Positions 1 to 7,593 of a stretch of DNA of 64,000 nt are shown one piece after another; within the stretch, counting starts at the first letter, position 1; the number at the start of each line of letters is the position of its first letter. Origin of the DNA: JAPLDB01 sp038206355 (GTDB taxonomy: Bacteria > Bacteroidota > Bacteroidia > AKYH767-A > 2013-40CM-41-45); NCBI GenBank assembly GCA_038206355.1, contig JBBRAY010000006.1:62001-126000 (forward strand), written 5' to 3'. Below the pieces are notes generated by a model. It made no database searches. It was given only the letters and a program-made list of their open reading frames with translations, and had not been told where the DNA came from. A program made the translations under genes and the position numbers.

Positions 1-91
1 ACTGGATGTGCGCGCACTCCAATCCGGACAGTACCTTATTGAAGTCGTCTCACCAGAAACTGTTTTTCGAAGCAGATTTGTCAAGAGATAA
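1..91 (+). CDS. C-terminal end of a T9SS-sorted protein (partial)
   Basis: Only the last 29 codons are inside the window, read in frame from base 2 and ending with TAA at 89-91. The translation contains LQSGQYLIEV followed by a short tail ending RFVKR. This is the usual ending of type IX secretion (type A) sorting domains: a G-x-Y beta strand, then a basic C-terminus with (K/R)(F/L)V(K/V). The protein is therefore probably exported across the outer membrane and anchored or released there. Nothing can be said about its main domain, which lies upstream of the window. Confidence 0.7.
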   Translation, partial: LDVRALQSGQYLIEVVSPETVFRSRFVKR

Positions 92-511
92 TTTTTGAAT
101 AAGCCTTTCCATTCGCAATCAGATTTTTCCGCTTTCTTTTTTGGATTTTATCCGCGCATCTGTGGCAATTAATTTTTGGTGTTAAAATGCGGAAGTCATA
201 ATTACATAAAATTACAACTATGGTAGGATTAATCTCTTCGAAATCTTCTTTTCTCTGAATCCAATCTGCGCATCTGCGGCTCTCTTTTGTTTTTTTATTT
301 GCGAATCTGCGGCCATATTTTTTAGGTTTTTATCTGTGCATCTGCGGCAATTAATTTTTGTTATACGCAAATCCTTATTCGCCTCAGGCATTAATCCGCA
401 GACCATTCGCGTTAATGAAGGTCGATCGAAAGCGAAGCAAATCTGTAATCTTCACCTAAAATATTTCTTTGCCCTTTTTATTTTCCGGAGTATCATTTGC
501 ATAATCTGAAA
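92..511. repeat. Intergenic region built of CTGCGGC-type word repeats
   Basis: No convincing gene is seen here. The stretch carries several degenerate copies of a phrase of the type (C/A)ATCTGCGGC plus a T-rich tail. A 22-nt direct repeat, differing by one base, lies at 158-179 and 339-360. A further segment at 270-318 is closely similar to 33257-33304, and 251-281 resembles 58026-58057, so this is a family dispersed over the window. A 62-codon minus-strand frame through it is composed of the repeat and is not regarded as a gene. Confidence 0.6.
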
Positions 512-556
512 TAAAAAACACCACCCATTTGTCCTTTATCTGACGAATGGGTGGTG
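512..556 (-). terminator. Rho-independent terminator of the NTF2-like gene
   Basis: A perfect 11-bp inverted repeat (CACCACCCATT at 519-529, AATGGGTGGTG at 546-556) with a 16-nt loop is followed on the minus strand by a T-rich run (complement of 511-518). It begins 24 nt after the stop codon of the minus-strand gene at 580-1068, so it should end that transcript. Confidence 0.85.
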
Positions 557-579
557 CAATGGAAAATAATTTAAATTGT

Positions 580-1068
580 TTAATCGTTCGCCTTAGGATC
601 AGGGGCAAAATTAGCGTGCACCAATTTCCAGCTGCCGCTTACTTTTGCATAAACGCGTGTTGATTTTGCGCGGATTGATTTTGTTTCACCGTCTTTGTTT
701 TTTATCATTCCTGCATAGTTGTAGGATAAAATCGCGACGTCGCCATAAACCTGTACTTTAGGATTTAGCATTTCTCCTACCAGCGTACGTCCCGGATCTT
801 TACTCAGGCCCTCTGCGAATCTCATGTTCGTCGCCTTTCCATCCACACGCGTAGAAAAGTCACCGTTGAATTCAGTGTAGTCATCTGCAATGTTTTTGAA
901 TTGTTCCGCGACATTCGTCGGATCGGAAATTTCAGATGCCCACTGTGCCTTTACCATTTTAATAATTTCATCAGTTGTTTGTTGATTTGTACTTGCTTGT
1001 GCATAAGTCATTCCGGGCAACATGGTAATTGCCGAAAGCATAAAAATTCCAAGAATTAGTTTTCTCAT
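580..1068 (-). CDS. Secreted NTF2-like (SnoaL/DUF4440-type) protein
   Basis: 162 residues. An N-terminal Sec signal peptide (MRKLILGIFMLSAITMLPG, cleavage probably after TYAQA) is followed by a single compact domain. Its pattern is that of cone-shaped NTF2-like folds: a helix with DEIIKMVKAQW, a central DDYTEFNGDFSTRVDGK segment, then strands VYGDVAILSYNY and the closing SGSWKLVHANF. In this superfamily the last strand reads G-W-K/R-(I/L)-(V/I)-H-x-(H/N). Such proteins bind or isomerise small ligands, but the substrate cannot be told from sequence. ATG at 1068 is followed directly by the signal peptide. A strong terminator follows the stop. The upstream leader shares a 24-nt element with the gene at 16747-17190, which also encodes a small secreted protein, so the two are probably co-regulated. 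Confidence 0.85.
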   Translation of the reverse strand: MRKLILGIFMLSAITMLPGMTYAQASTNQQTTDEIIKMVKAQWASEISDPTNVAEQFKNIADDYTEFNGDFSTRVDGKATNMRFAEGLSKDPGRTLVGEMLNPKVQVYGDVAILSYNYAGMIKNKDGETKSIRAKSTRVYAKVSGSWKLVHANFAPDPKAND

Positions 1069-1086
1069 AGTGATTGGTGTTTATAT

Positions 1087-1113
1087 TATTGCCTACTCTG
1101 AAAGGTTTTCGGC
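1087..1113 (-). promoter_or_regulatory. Leader element shared with the gene at 16747-17190
   Basis: On the plus strand 1090-1113 reads TGCCTACTCTGA, two bases, then GGTTTTCGGC. The same sequence, different only in the two central bases, occurs at 17237-17260, in the same orientation and also upstream of a small secreted-protein gene beginning MRK. Between element and start codon both leaders additionally share ATAAACACC(A/G)A. The element lies 21 nt from the ATG here, so it may be part of a 5' leader (RNA signal) or a binding site close to the promoter. No known family is recognised. Confidence 0.55.
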
Positions 1114-1344
1114 TTACCCTTTTTTAATTCAATCTGAACTGTCGCTTTAAAAAAACTGAATGGACTTTTTCAATAATCAATAGCGTGATTATTTCTCTGG
1201 ACAAATATAGGGAGGTAAAATTCAATTCAAAAAACCTTACCTGAAAAAAACCACAGGACATTACCTGCAAAGAAATTTGATTTGCCGCCAAATATGAAAT
1301 ATTTTTTGTCCTATTAGCTGTGTTCAATATTTTTGACTTTGCAA

Positions 1345-1524
1345 TTAAATTGCAGTTTCGTTGCTCGTACGGTGCTCAAAACCGTCGTCCCTTTTCACTA
1401 TTCCGTCTTTTTCTACCAGCGGATTTTCCGGAAGGTTTTTGTTATTGTTTGGGTCCTGCTTATTGATTCGCTTATTAACTTGCTCTTTATTAAGAGTCCG
1501 GTCTTTTACAATTGGTTTTTTCAT
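1345..1524 (-). CDS. Small charged hypothetical protein
   Basis: 59 residues from ATG at 1524 (an in-frame TTG lies two codons upstream). The sequence is highly hydrophilic, rich in Lys, Asn, Asp and Glu (for example KQDPNNNKNLPENP). It has no signal peptide, no membrane segment and only one hydrophobic residue in any short stretch, so it should be disordered and cytoplasmic. Small K/N/E-rich proteins of this kind are common in Bacteroidota, and the composition is more protein-like than the two overlapping plus-strand frames, which would encode leucine/phenylalanine-rich junk. No family is recognised. The region is otherwise empty, and this may be a chance frame. Confidence 0.35.
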   Translation of the reverse strand: MKKPIVKDRTLNKEQVNKRINKQDPNNNKNLPENPLVEKDGIVKRDDGFEHRTSNETAI

Positions 1525-1530
1525 TAGCAA

Positions 1531-1893
1531 TATAATTAAGATTTACATTTTGATAAAAAGAATCACTCGTGAGGCTGTAAAATACAAAAATTTAGAGAAC
1601 GACTGCAATGAATATTACTCCGGACTATGTTTCCATTTTGACTAATAACAATCATTCTCTCAAGTTCTAACCGGATGATTACACTTTATAATATTCATGG
1701 ACAGGTCATTATAAGGTTTATTGTCTTAAACTTGCTTAGCCGATTTTGTTCCGAATAATTTGCGATAATCTTTTTTGATCTGCTTCTCTGTAAAATTGTT
1801 GACCCATTATGAATTGTATCCAAAAAAATATTTGAATTCTTTCAGGTACCATATAAAATAAAATAATTTTCATTCTTATTAAATGCTCAGGTC
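1531..1893. other. AT-rich intergenic stretch, nothing recognised
   Basis: Very AT-rich DNA between the small minus-strand frame and the large surface-protein gene. It must contain the promoter of the gene starting at 1894, but no clear TAnnTTTG box or repeat was identified. Confidence 0.4.
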
Positions 1894-3900
1894 ATGAAAA
1901 AAAATAATTGCAACCGGAGATTACTAAATATATTTTTTATTCTTTTCTTTTTTTGCTCCTCTACAATGGCTCAGAATGTGGCGTTTATTGGAACAGACAA
2001 TGGCGTCAATACCTCAACTGATTATCCCTGCCCGATCCAGGATTTTTACTATGCCACACATGCACAATTTCTTTATTCGGCAGGCGAATTGAATATAGCA
2101 GGAATTTCACCGGGCTCCTTAATTTCAGAAATCGGATGGGTCGTTGATCCGACTGTAGCCAGTGGCCACCTCATTGAAGATTATTCAATATCCCTTCTGA
2201 GTACAAATGTTCCATCGCTTTCCCTCAATGCTTGGGAACCGGGTGCTGTACAGGTTTATGGCCCCGCAAATTATGCTTATCCTTCCGGGTATTCCGGCAA
2301 TGTCATGTTTCCTGTATCACCTTTCTACTATGCAGGAGGAAATCTGTTGGTTGAAATCTGCGGGGGACTGATGTCGGGCGGTTATACAATAAATCCAATC
2401 TGTCATTTAACTACCGGTTTGCCTTTCGATGCATCCCACCAATGGGATCAGGATGTAGCGAATGGATGTGGATCTGTTGACCCTACCAACAATGCAACAT
2501 CCACCAATCGTCCGGTGTTGGTGATTAATTTCATTCCAGGCAATCTTAACGTACCGGCCATTGAAGGTGACATTTATTATGATGTGAATCAGAATGGTGC
2601 AAAGGACACGTTGGAAATTGGTTTGGCCAATCAATTTCTTACCCTCAACCCGGTCGGTTATTATGGACTGACTGATGCAGACGGCCACTATAAATTTTAT
2701 TGCGACTCGGGGAACTATCTTGTTAATTGGAATGCAGTTTCTCCCTGGACGCTTTCCTCTTCTCCTGCAACCTACAGTATTTCAGTTCCGCCTGATAGCG
2801 CGGGTAACGACTATGGTATATGGGCGCCGGCAGCGGCAGTAGAATACACCCAGCTTGTTGGTTACTACACCGGTTTTATGCGCTGCAATACAACAGGATA
2901 TAGCACCATAAGTATCAGGAATACGGGACTCTATCCTGCTAACGGAACAACAACGCTGATTCATTCTTCAAACCTTCCTCTGGATACTGTTTCTTCCACT
3001 CAGGGTTTTGTCATAACCGGCGATACGGTCACCTGGAGTTATTCCGGTCTTTTGCCGGGGCAGAATTTATCGTTTCATGGCAACTTCTACGACGGAGCTG
3101 CTGGTGATACGGTTACATTTACTTACATTGATTCGATATTTGATTTATCGTGGAACTTCCAGCGCCTGTATTCCAATTCATTTAAATTTATCATTCCCTG
3201 CTCGGCGGATCCGAACGATAAATCCGTTGATCCGGTAGGCGAATCTGCTGCCCACTATACATTGATGAGTGAAGATCTTATGTACACGATCCGTTTTCAG
3301 AATACAGGAAACGACACAGCATTCAAAGTGGTAATCCTTGATACGTTGGATGCAGGCCTCGACATATCCACGCTAAGAATACTGGCAAACAGCCACCCTG
3401 TTTCTGTACAAATGACTACTGGAGGGGCATTGCGATTTTCGTTCGAAGGAATCCTGCTGCCCGATAGCATTGTGGACGAGGCAGGCAGTCACGGTTATGT
3501 CGTCTATTCCATAAAACCCAATACGGGTCTGATGGATGGAACGATCATTAATAATCCGGCGCATATCTTTTTTGATTTTAATGCCGATGTAGAAACCAAT
3601 GCAACGTTCAATACCATGGTGTATAACATTCCGACAAGCATTCAGCAATCAACTGCAAATGTTTCAGCTTTTATTTATCCGAACCCGGTAACCGGTAAGT
3701 CAAGGATATTTTTAACAGGCCTGGCCGGTGAAAAGCATTTGGTTCACATTTACAACGCCATAGGAGAAAGATTGATCTCCGAAACTTTTAATGGGAACCA
3801 ATACGAACTTCGCTACAATCTCCCGGCAGGAATTTACATGTTCAGCATTACAGACAGCAGCGGAAAATTAATTTATTCTTCGAGATTTATACGGGAATAA
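1894..3900 (+). CDS. T9SS-sorted surface protein with SdrD-B-like and DUF7619-like domains
   Basis: 668 residues. A hydrophobic signal peptide after a poly-Lys/Asn start (RRLLNIFFILFFFCSSTMAQ) is followed by a beta-rich region of about 200 residues. Around residues 225-290 lies a Cna-B/SdrD-B-like module (EGDIYYDVNQNGAKDTLEIG, then LTDADGHYKFYCDSGNY). Around 425-560 is the characteristic SADPNDKSVDPVG start of a DUF7619-type module, with YTIRFQNTGNDTAFKVVILD and FFDFNADVETN. The last 75 residues are a T9SS type A sorting domain (IYPNPVTGKSRIFLTGL, then LPAGIYMFSI and a basic tail). The protein should be exported by T9SS and displayed on the outer surface, probably as an adhesin or structural protein. 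Its ligand is unknown. It appears to be monocistronic. Confidence 0.9.
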   Translation: MKKNNCNRRLLNIFFILFFFCSSTMAQNVAFIGTDNGVNTSTDYPCPIQDFYYATHAQFLYSAGELNIAGISPGSLISEIGWVVDPTVASGHLIEDYSISLLSTNVPSLSLNAWEPGAVQVYGPANYAYPSGYSGNVMFPVSPFYYAGGNLLVEICGGLMSGGYTINPICHLTTGLPFDASHQWDQDVANGCGSVDPTNNATSTNRPVLVINFIPGNLNVPAIEGDIYYDVNQNGAKDTLEIGLANQFLTLNPVGYYGLTDADGHYKFYCDSGNYLVNWNAVSPWTLSSSPATYSISVPPDSAGNDYGIWAPAAAVEYTQLVGYYTGFMRCNTTGYSTISIRNTGLYPANGTTTLIHSSNLPLDTVSSTQGFVITGDTVTWSYSGLLPGQNLSFHGNFYDGAAGDTVTFTYIDSIFDLSWNFQRLYSNSFKFIIPCSADPNDKSVDPVGESAAHYTLMSEDLMYTIRFQNTGNDTAFKVVILDTLDAGLDISTLRILANSHPVSVQMTTGGALRFSFEGILLPDSIVDEAGSHGYVVYSIKPNTGLMDGTIINNPAHIFFDFNADVETNATFNTMVYNIPTSIQQSTANVSAFIYPNPVTGKSRIFLTGLAGEKHLVHIYNAIGERLISETFNGNQYELRYNLPAGIYMFSITDSSGKLIYSSRFIRE

Positions 3901-4147
3901 ATGGAGGGGGCAGTTGATGGCAGAACCTGAATTTTATTTTGGGGGGGGATTACTTCCCAATACAGAAGATGCAAGTTACTGAGGTATCATTGGTTTTACC
4001 GAATTGGACTAAAATGGTCAGCAAGATTGAATGAAGTAAGTGAAATTGCCGCACAAACAAATGAAGAAATATTTAGGAGCAAATAGTATTCAGGATTGTA
4101 TAATAATTATTGAGATTAGTCAATATTTAGAAACCTTATACAATTAA
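3901..4147. other. Intergenic region with a G8 tract and possible coding remnants
   Basis: A run of eight G at 3941-3948 is unusual for this AT-rich sequence. Downstream, different frames give short protein-like stretches (one ending in a segment reading LNEVSEIAAQTNEEIFRSK just before a TAG near 4090). This suggests the decayed end of a gene, but no family is recognised and no intact frame exists. Confidence 0.3.
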
Positions 4148-4579
4148 TTACCCAACTAAATATGCTAGTCCGCTATTTACCGGATCACACAAATTACTTA
4201 TTTTTTTGTCTAGGCATATTTTTTTGAAAAGCTCTCTAACGACTTTATATTCTTCATGAATTGGACAAGGATGAGAAGCGGAACATTTACTCAACCCCAA
4301 ACCACATTGATTGAATACCTCTTTGCCATCTATTGCAAAAACAATGTTAATAATGGGCTGCTTATATTGTTTAGAATTAATGTAAAAACCACCGTTTGGC
4401 CCTTTTGAACTGTTGATCACATTTTCTTTTACCAATGTTTGAAGCATTTTTCCAACAGTATGTTCACTGGCATCTATATATTCAGCTATTTCTTTAATAC
4501 CGGATTTCTCTCCTGTTTCTAATTTGGAAGCCAGATAAATACCCGCTTTAATTGCCGTTTTACAAGTAAGACTCAGCAT
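4148..4579 (-). CDS. Rrf2-family regulator with a probable Fe-S cluster (NsrR-like)
   Basis: 143 residues. An N-terminal winged helix (residues 1-75) has the Rrf2 signature: a helix starting near TCKTAIKAGIYLA, IKEIAEYIDASEHTVGKMLQTLVK, and the wing GPNGGF. Three cysteines follow at residues 92, 99 and 105 (C-x6-C-x5-C), where NsrR and IscR bind their Fe-S cluster. In NsrR-type members the cluster reacts with nitric oxide and repression of NO-detoxification genes is lifted. It is the last gene of a run of five minus-strand genes, 62 nt behind nirK and downstream of ndh, hemerythrin and RIC, which supports an NO or nitrite sensing role with autoregulation. A perfect inverted repeat at 9141-9164 is a candidate operator. 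Assignment to NsrR rather than another Rrf2 subgroup is inference. Confidence 0.85.
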   Translation of the reverse strand: MLSLTCKTAIKAGIYLASKLETGEKSGIKEIAEYIDASEHTVGKMLQTLVKENVINSSKGPNGGFYINSKQYKQPIINIVFAIDGKEVFNQCGLGLSKCSASHPCPIHEEYKVVRELFKKICLDKKISNLCDPVNSGLAYLVG

Positions 4580-4641
4580 AATAATATATAGTAGTTGTAT
4601 TGTTTACTTTATTTTCCAGGTAGAAGAATAAAAATTATTTA

Positions 4642-5766
4642 TTATTTAATATTTTCCTGTTTTTCAATTTGTTTCATCAGATTATCATCCCATTTACCTT
4701 CCACTTTTACCTGAGCCACGGCTCCAAATTCAAATGCTTCAATTAAATTATGATTCAGGTATGCATATGTACCGGGCTGCCTGAATTGATACAAAGCCGC
4801 AACTGCAGAGCCTCCAACTACGGACCATGATTCGTAATTGGTAGCTGGCTTATCATTAAAGGAACCGCCTAACCATACAAGGTCTGCATGACCGCCAATT
4901 AAATGGATACGTGAATCCCTGTTTGCCTGGGAAGTAATGAATAAAACTCTATCGCCAACATTTGCTTTAAGCGCATTTTTTCCGGTAAGAGCGCCGGTAG
5001 CTCCGTTAAATACAATATGTGTGGGAGTGAGTGTTTTAAAAACTTTAGTCATATCGTCAAATCCATCTGCAGGTTTTTCATATTCCTTATATTTTCCATT
5101 AACATCTTTTGGAACATAATAATCCTGTTCGGCTATGTAAAATGCTTTATCGTAATGCACCGAATTTCCATGCTCATCTTTTAATCCTTCACGAGGCAAA
5201 ACCATGATAGCACCATTCATTCCAGAAGTTACATGCAATGGAACCATTGCGCCGCCTGGGGCACAGTGATATACAAACACACCGGACTTAGTTGCTTTGA
5301 ACCGAAACGTAACCTGCTCACCAGGATTCACTAAAGTTAAATCGCCTCCTCCCATAGCTCCGGTAGCTGCATGAAAATCAATATTGTGCATTAAAGTATT
5401 GCCAGCAGGATTTACAAGTGTTAATTGAACATAATCATTCTGATGAACAACAATAATTGGCCCCGGAACAGAACCATTAAATGTAAGTGCCCATATTTTA
5501 ACACCGGGTTCAATTTCCAATTGCTTTTCCTGTACGGTTAATTTCACATCAACTACCACGGGTTCGCCTGATACAGTCTGCTCATATTTGGGTAAATACG
5601 GCGGTTTAACCAATTCCTCTGTTATGTGTTTTAAATTGTCTGGGTTTTCTTTGCCGGGTAATGCAAATACTGAATTTGTTTCTGAACCGGAATTACCTTG
5701 TTTACAGGCTGTTTGGGTGCATGCAAATAACAGGACTGCTAATGCAGGAAAAATTATTCGTTTCAT
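4642..5766 (-). CDS. nirK: Copper-containing nitrite reductase (NO-forming)
   Basis: 374 residues. It reduces nitrite to nitric oxide in denitrification, in the periplasm. Two cupredoxin domains are visible. Type 1 copper ligands are His127 (LMHNIDFH), Cys168, His178 and Met183. Type 2 copper ligands are His132 and His167, plus a C-terminal His in AYLNHN. The catalytic Asp130 (HNID) and the substrate-pocket His in RIHLIGGHADLVW are present. The stretch PGPIIVVHQNDYVQLTLVNP and SGMNGAIMVLPREGL are classic NirK. The N-terminus is a lipoprotein signal with cysteines at 16 and 21, so the enzyme is probably membrane-anchored, like AniA. The loop after the type 1 Cys is C-x9-H with Leu before His (VPLH), where classical NirK has C-x8-H with Trp. 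It sits in an operon with NO-protective genes and an Rrf2 regulator. Confidence 0.95.
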   Translation of the reverse strand: MKRIIFPALAVLLFACTQTACKQGNSGSETNSVFALPGKENPDNLKHITEELVKPPYLPKYEQTVSGEPVVVDVKLTVQEKQLEIEPGVKIWALTFNGSVPGPIIVVHQNDYVQLTLVNPAGNTLMHNIDFHAATGAMGGGDLTLVNPGEQVTFRFKATKSGVFVYHCAPGGAMVPLHVTSGMNGAIMVLPREGLKDEHGNSVHYDKAFYIAEQDYYVPKDVNGKYKEYEKPADGFDDMTKVFKTLTPTHIVFNGATGALTGKNALKANVGDRVLFITSQANRDSRIHLIGGHADLVWLGGSFNDKPATNYESWSVVGGSAVAALYQFRQPGTYAYLNHNLIEAFEFGAVAQVKVEGKWDDNLMKQIEKQENIK

Positions 5767-5837
5767 AATATTTATATTTAGAAGTCATTGAATTTTGTTT
5801 TGGTCTGTTACAAGTTTTTTTCCTGCTCTATACAGTA

Positions 5838-7586
5838 TTATTCAATATAGTCGCTGTAGTTTTCTATATGCTTCCTTATCATTTCAAATAACTCCTTCCC
5901 TTTTTCTGTTGTTGTAACTTCCGATAATTTTTTATTTTCTTCCATTAATGGTTCCAGCCACTGATGCAATGCATCATGATCGGGTCCCTGCATCCTGCAT
6001 TCACTAATCATTTTATTAATAACTGCTTGTATTGATTTTCCCGTCTTCCGGTAATCTTCCAGCATCACCGGGTTAGCATCAGCAATCACATTATATAAGT
6101 TCGATACATTTTTATTTGTACTGGAATCGGCCTTCCATTTTGCACCATTATTTAAGTTGAGACCGGCAGCAGCTTCATGTTCGTGATGCACATTTCGCTC
6201 TGTTGAGGGACCAGGTAATTTACCTTCCTTTTTTTCGGGCTGATTGCAGGCCATTAAAAGGCCGGCAGCCATAATAAAAACTGCGGCATGTTTTACTAAT
6301 TTGTTTGTGTATTTCATTTTTGCAGGTTTTATAATTAAACGAAGTGAAGGATCATATGTAAAATATTGCCATATCCAGTTGATGAGTACAAATAACCGGT
6401 TCTTAGTGCCGATGATCGACAGCAAATGCACCATCATCCATGCAAACCAGGCAGTAAATCCTCTTAGTTTTAATTTACCTGCTTCTGCCAGTGCTTTGTT
6501 ACGGCCAACTGTTGCCATGCTGCCTTTGTCTTTGTATCTAAATTCAATAAGTTCTCTTTTCAGATAATCATTTTTCAAATTCAGTGCAAGAAATTTTGCC
6601 TGCTGAATGGCGACAGGAGCCACTTGCGGATGTCCTTTCGGAAAAAGGTCTGACTGCATCAACGCAATATCTCCAATTGCGAAAATATTTCTTAAATCCC
6701 GCACTCTATTGTGTTCATCAACTATTAACCTTTCGTTAGCAGCTACCGATGTTGCAGGAATACCTGGCAATCCAATACCTTTTACACCTGCAGCCCAAAC
6801 CAAGCAATTGCTTTTAAGTTCGCTACCATCGCTCAGCAATACACTTTCGCCATCATAATCTTTAACAGCGGCATTCAGTTTAACCCCCACTCCAATTTCT
6901 GTCAAATATTTTTCAACTGTTTTACCTGATACTGCAGACCTACCTCCAAGCAGTTTGGACGCAGCTTCTAAAAGGTAAATATGCATTTGCTGAAAATTCA
7001 GTTCTGAATAATCTTTGGGGAGTATTTTCATTTTCATCTCAGCAACTGCACCTGCCAATTCAACTCCCGTGGGGCCACCACCAACAATTACAACATTCAA
7101 TAGTGCTTTCCGTTGCTCGTCCGTTTTGGCTATTAATGCCATTTCATAATTCTGTAATAATGTGTTCCTGAGCAATAACGCCTCCGATACCGATTTCATT
7201 GAGAAGGCGTTTGTTTGTATTTCCTGATTATTAAAAAAATTGGTGGTTGCTCCATAAGCAAGTACCAGGTAGTCAAATTTTACCTCTCCAATATTTGTAT
7301 TGATGACTTGCTTATCAGGTTCAACACCCGTTACCTCTGCAATGCGGATATAAACATTTTTTTTATGCTGAAATATTTTACGCAATGGAAAACTGATGCT
7401 GCTTGGCTCCAGGCCGCAGGTAGCTACTTGGTAAAGCAATGGCTGAAACTGATGATAATTATTCTTATCTAACAATAAAACCTGAAAGCATTTTTGGGAA
7501 AGGCTTTTTGCTAATTTTAATCCTGCAAAGCCGGCTCCCACAATAACCACTCTTTTTTGTCCGCTATTTATTTCAGGTAAGTCCAT
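5838..7586 (-). CDS. Type II NADH dehydrogenase fused to a lipoprotein-like C-terminal domain
   Basis: 582 residues from ATG at 7586. A longer frame from 7637 would overlap the upstream gene by 44 nt, whereas this ATG lies 7 nt behind its stop. Residues 1-423 are an NDH-2: FAD-binding VVIVGAGFAG, the quinone-site region YHQFQPLLYQVAT, NADH-binding VVIVGGGPTGVELA, the second FAD motif IFAIGDIA, and the usual end FTYDPSLRLIIKP. NDH-2 oxidises NADH and reduces quinone at the inner face of the membrane. Where family members normally stop, the frame continues with MKYTNKLVKHAAVFIMAAG and LLMACNQPE, a perfect lipoprotein signal (lipobox LMAC), and about 130 more residues rich in His, Glu and Lys with QGPDHDALHQWL. 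So either this is a true fusion with an extra membrane anchor, or the stop was lost and an internal ATG (6317) also makes a separate lipoprotein. Confidence 0.85.
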   Translation of the reverse strand: MDLPEINSGQKRVVIVGAGFAGLKLAKSLSQKCFQVLLLDKNNYHQFQPLLYQVATCGLEPSSISFPLRKIFQHKKNVYIRIAEVTGVEPDKQVINTNIGEVKFDYLVLAYGATTNFFNNQEIQTNAFSMKSVSEALLLRNTLLQNYEMALIAKTDEQRKALLNVVIVGGGPTGVELAGAVAEMKMKILPKDYSELNFQQMHIYLLEAASKLLGGRSAVSGKTVEKYLTEIGVGVKLNAAVKDYDGESVLLSDGSELKSNCLVWAAGVKGIGLPGIPATSVAANERLIVDEHNRVRDLRNIFAIGDIALMQSDLFPKGHPQVAPVAIQQAKFLALNLKNDYLKRELIEFRYKDKGSMATVGRNKALAEAGKLKLRGFTAWFAWMMVHLLSIIGTKNRLFVLINWIWQYFTYDPSLRLIIKPAKMKYTNKLVKHAAVFIMAAGLLMACNQPEKKEGKLPGPSTERNVHHEHEAAAGLNLNNGAKWKADSSTNKNVSNLYNVIADANPVMLEDYRKTGKSIQAVINKMISECRMQGPDHDALHQWLEPLMEENKKLSEVTTTEKGKELFEMIRKHIENYSDYIE

Positions 7587-7593
7587 AATATTA

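Noticed and set aside
218..406. 62-codon minus-strand open frame
   Set aside because: It consists of the CTGCGGC-type repeat words read in reverse; codon composition and the lack of any domain make a gene unlikely.
1361..1645. 94-codon plus-strand open frame opposite the small minus-strand gene
   Set aside because: Leu/Ser/Phe-rich antisense reading of a Lys/Asn-rich frame, with no signal or motif; a typical shadow in AT-rich DNA.
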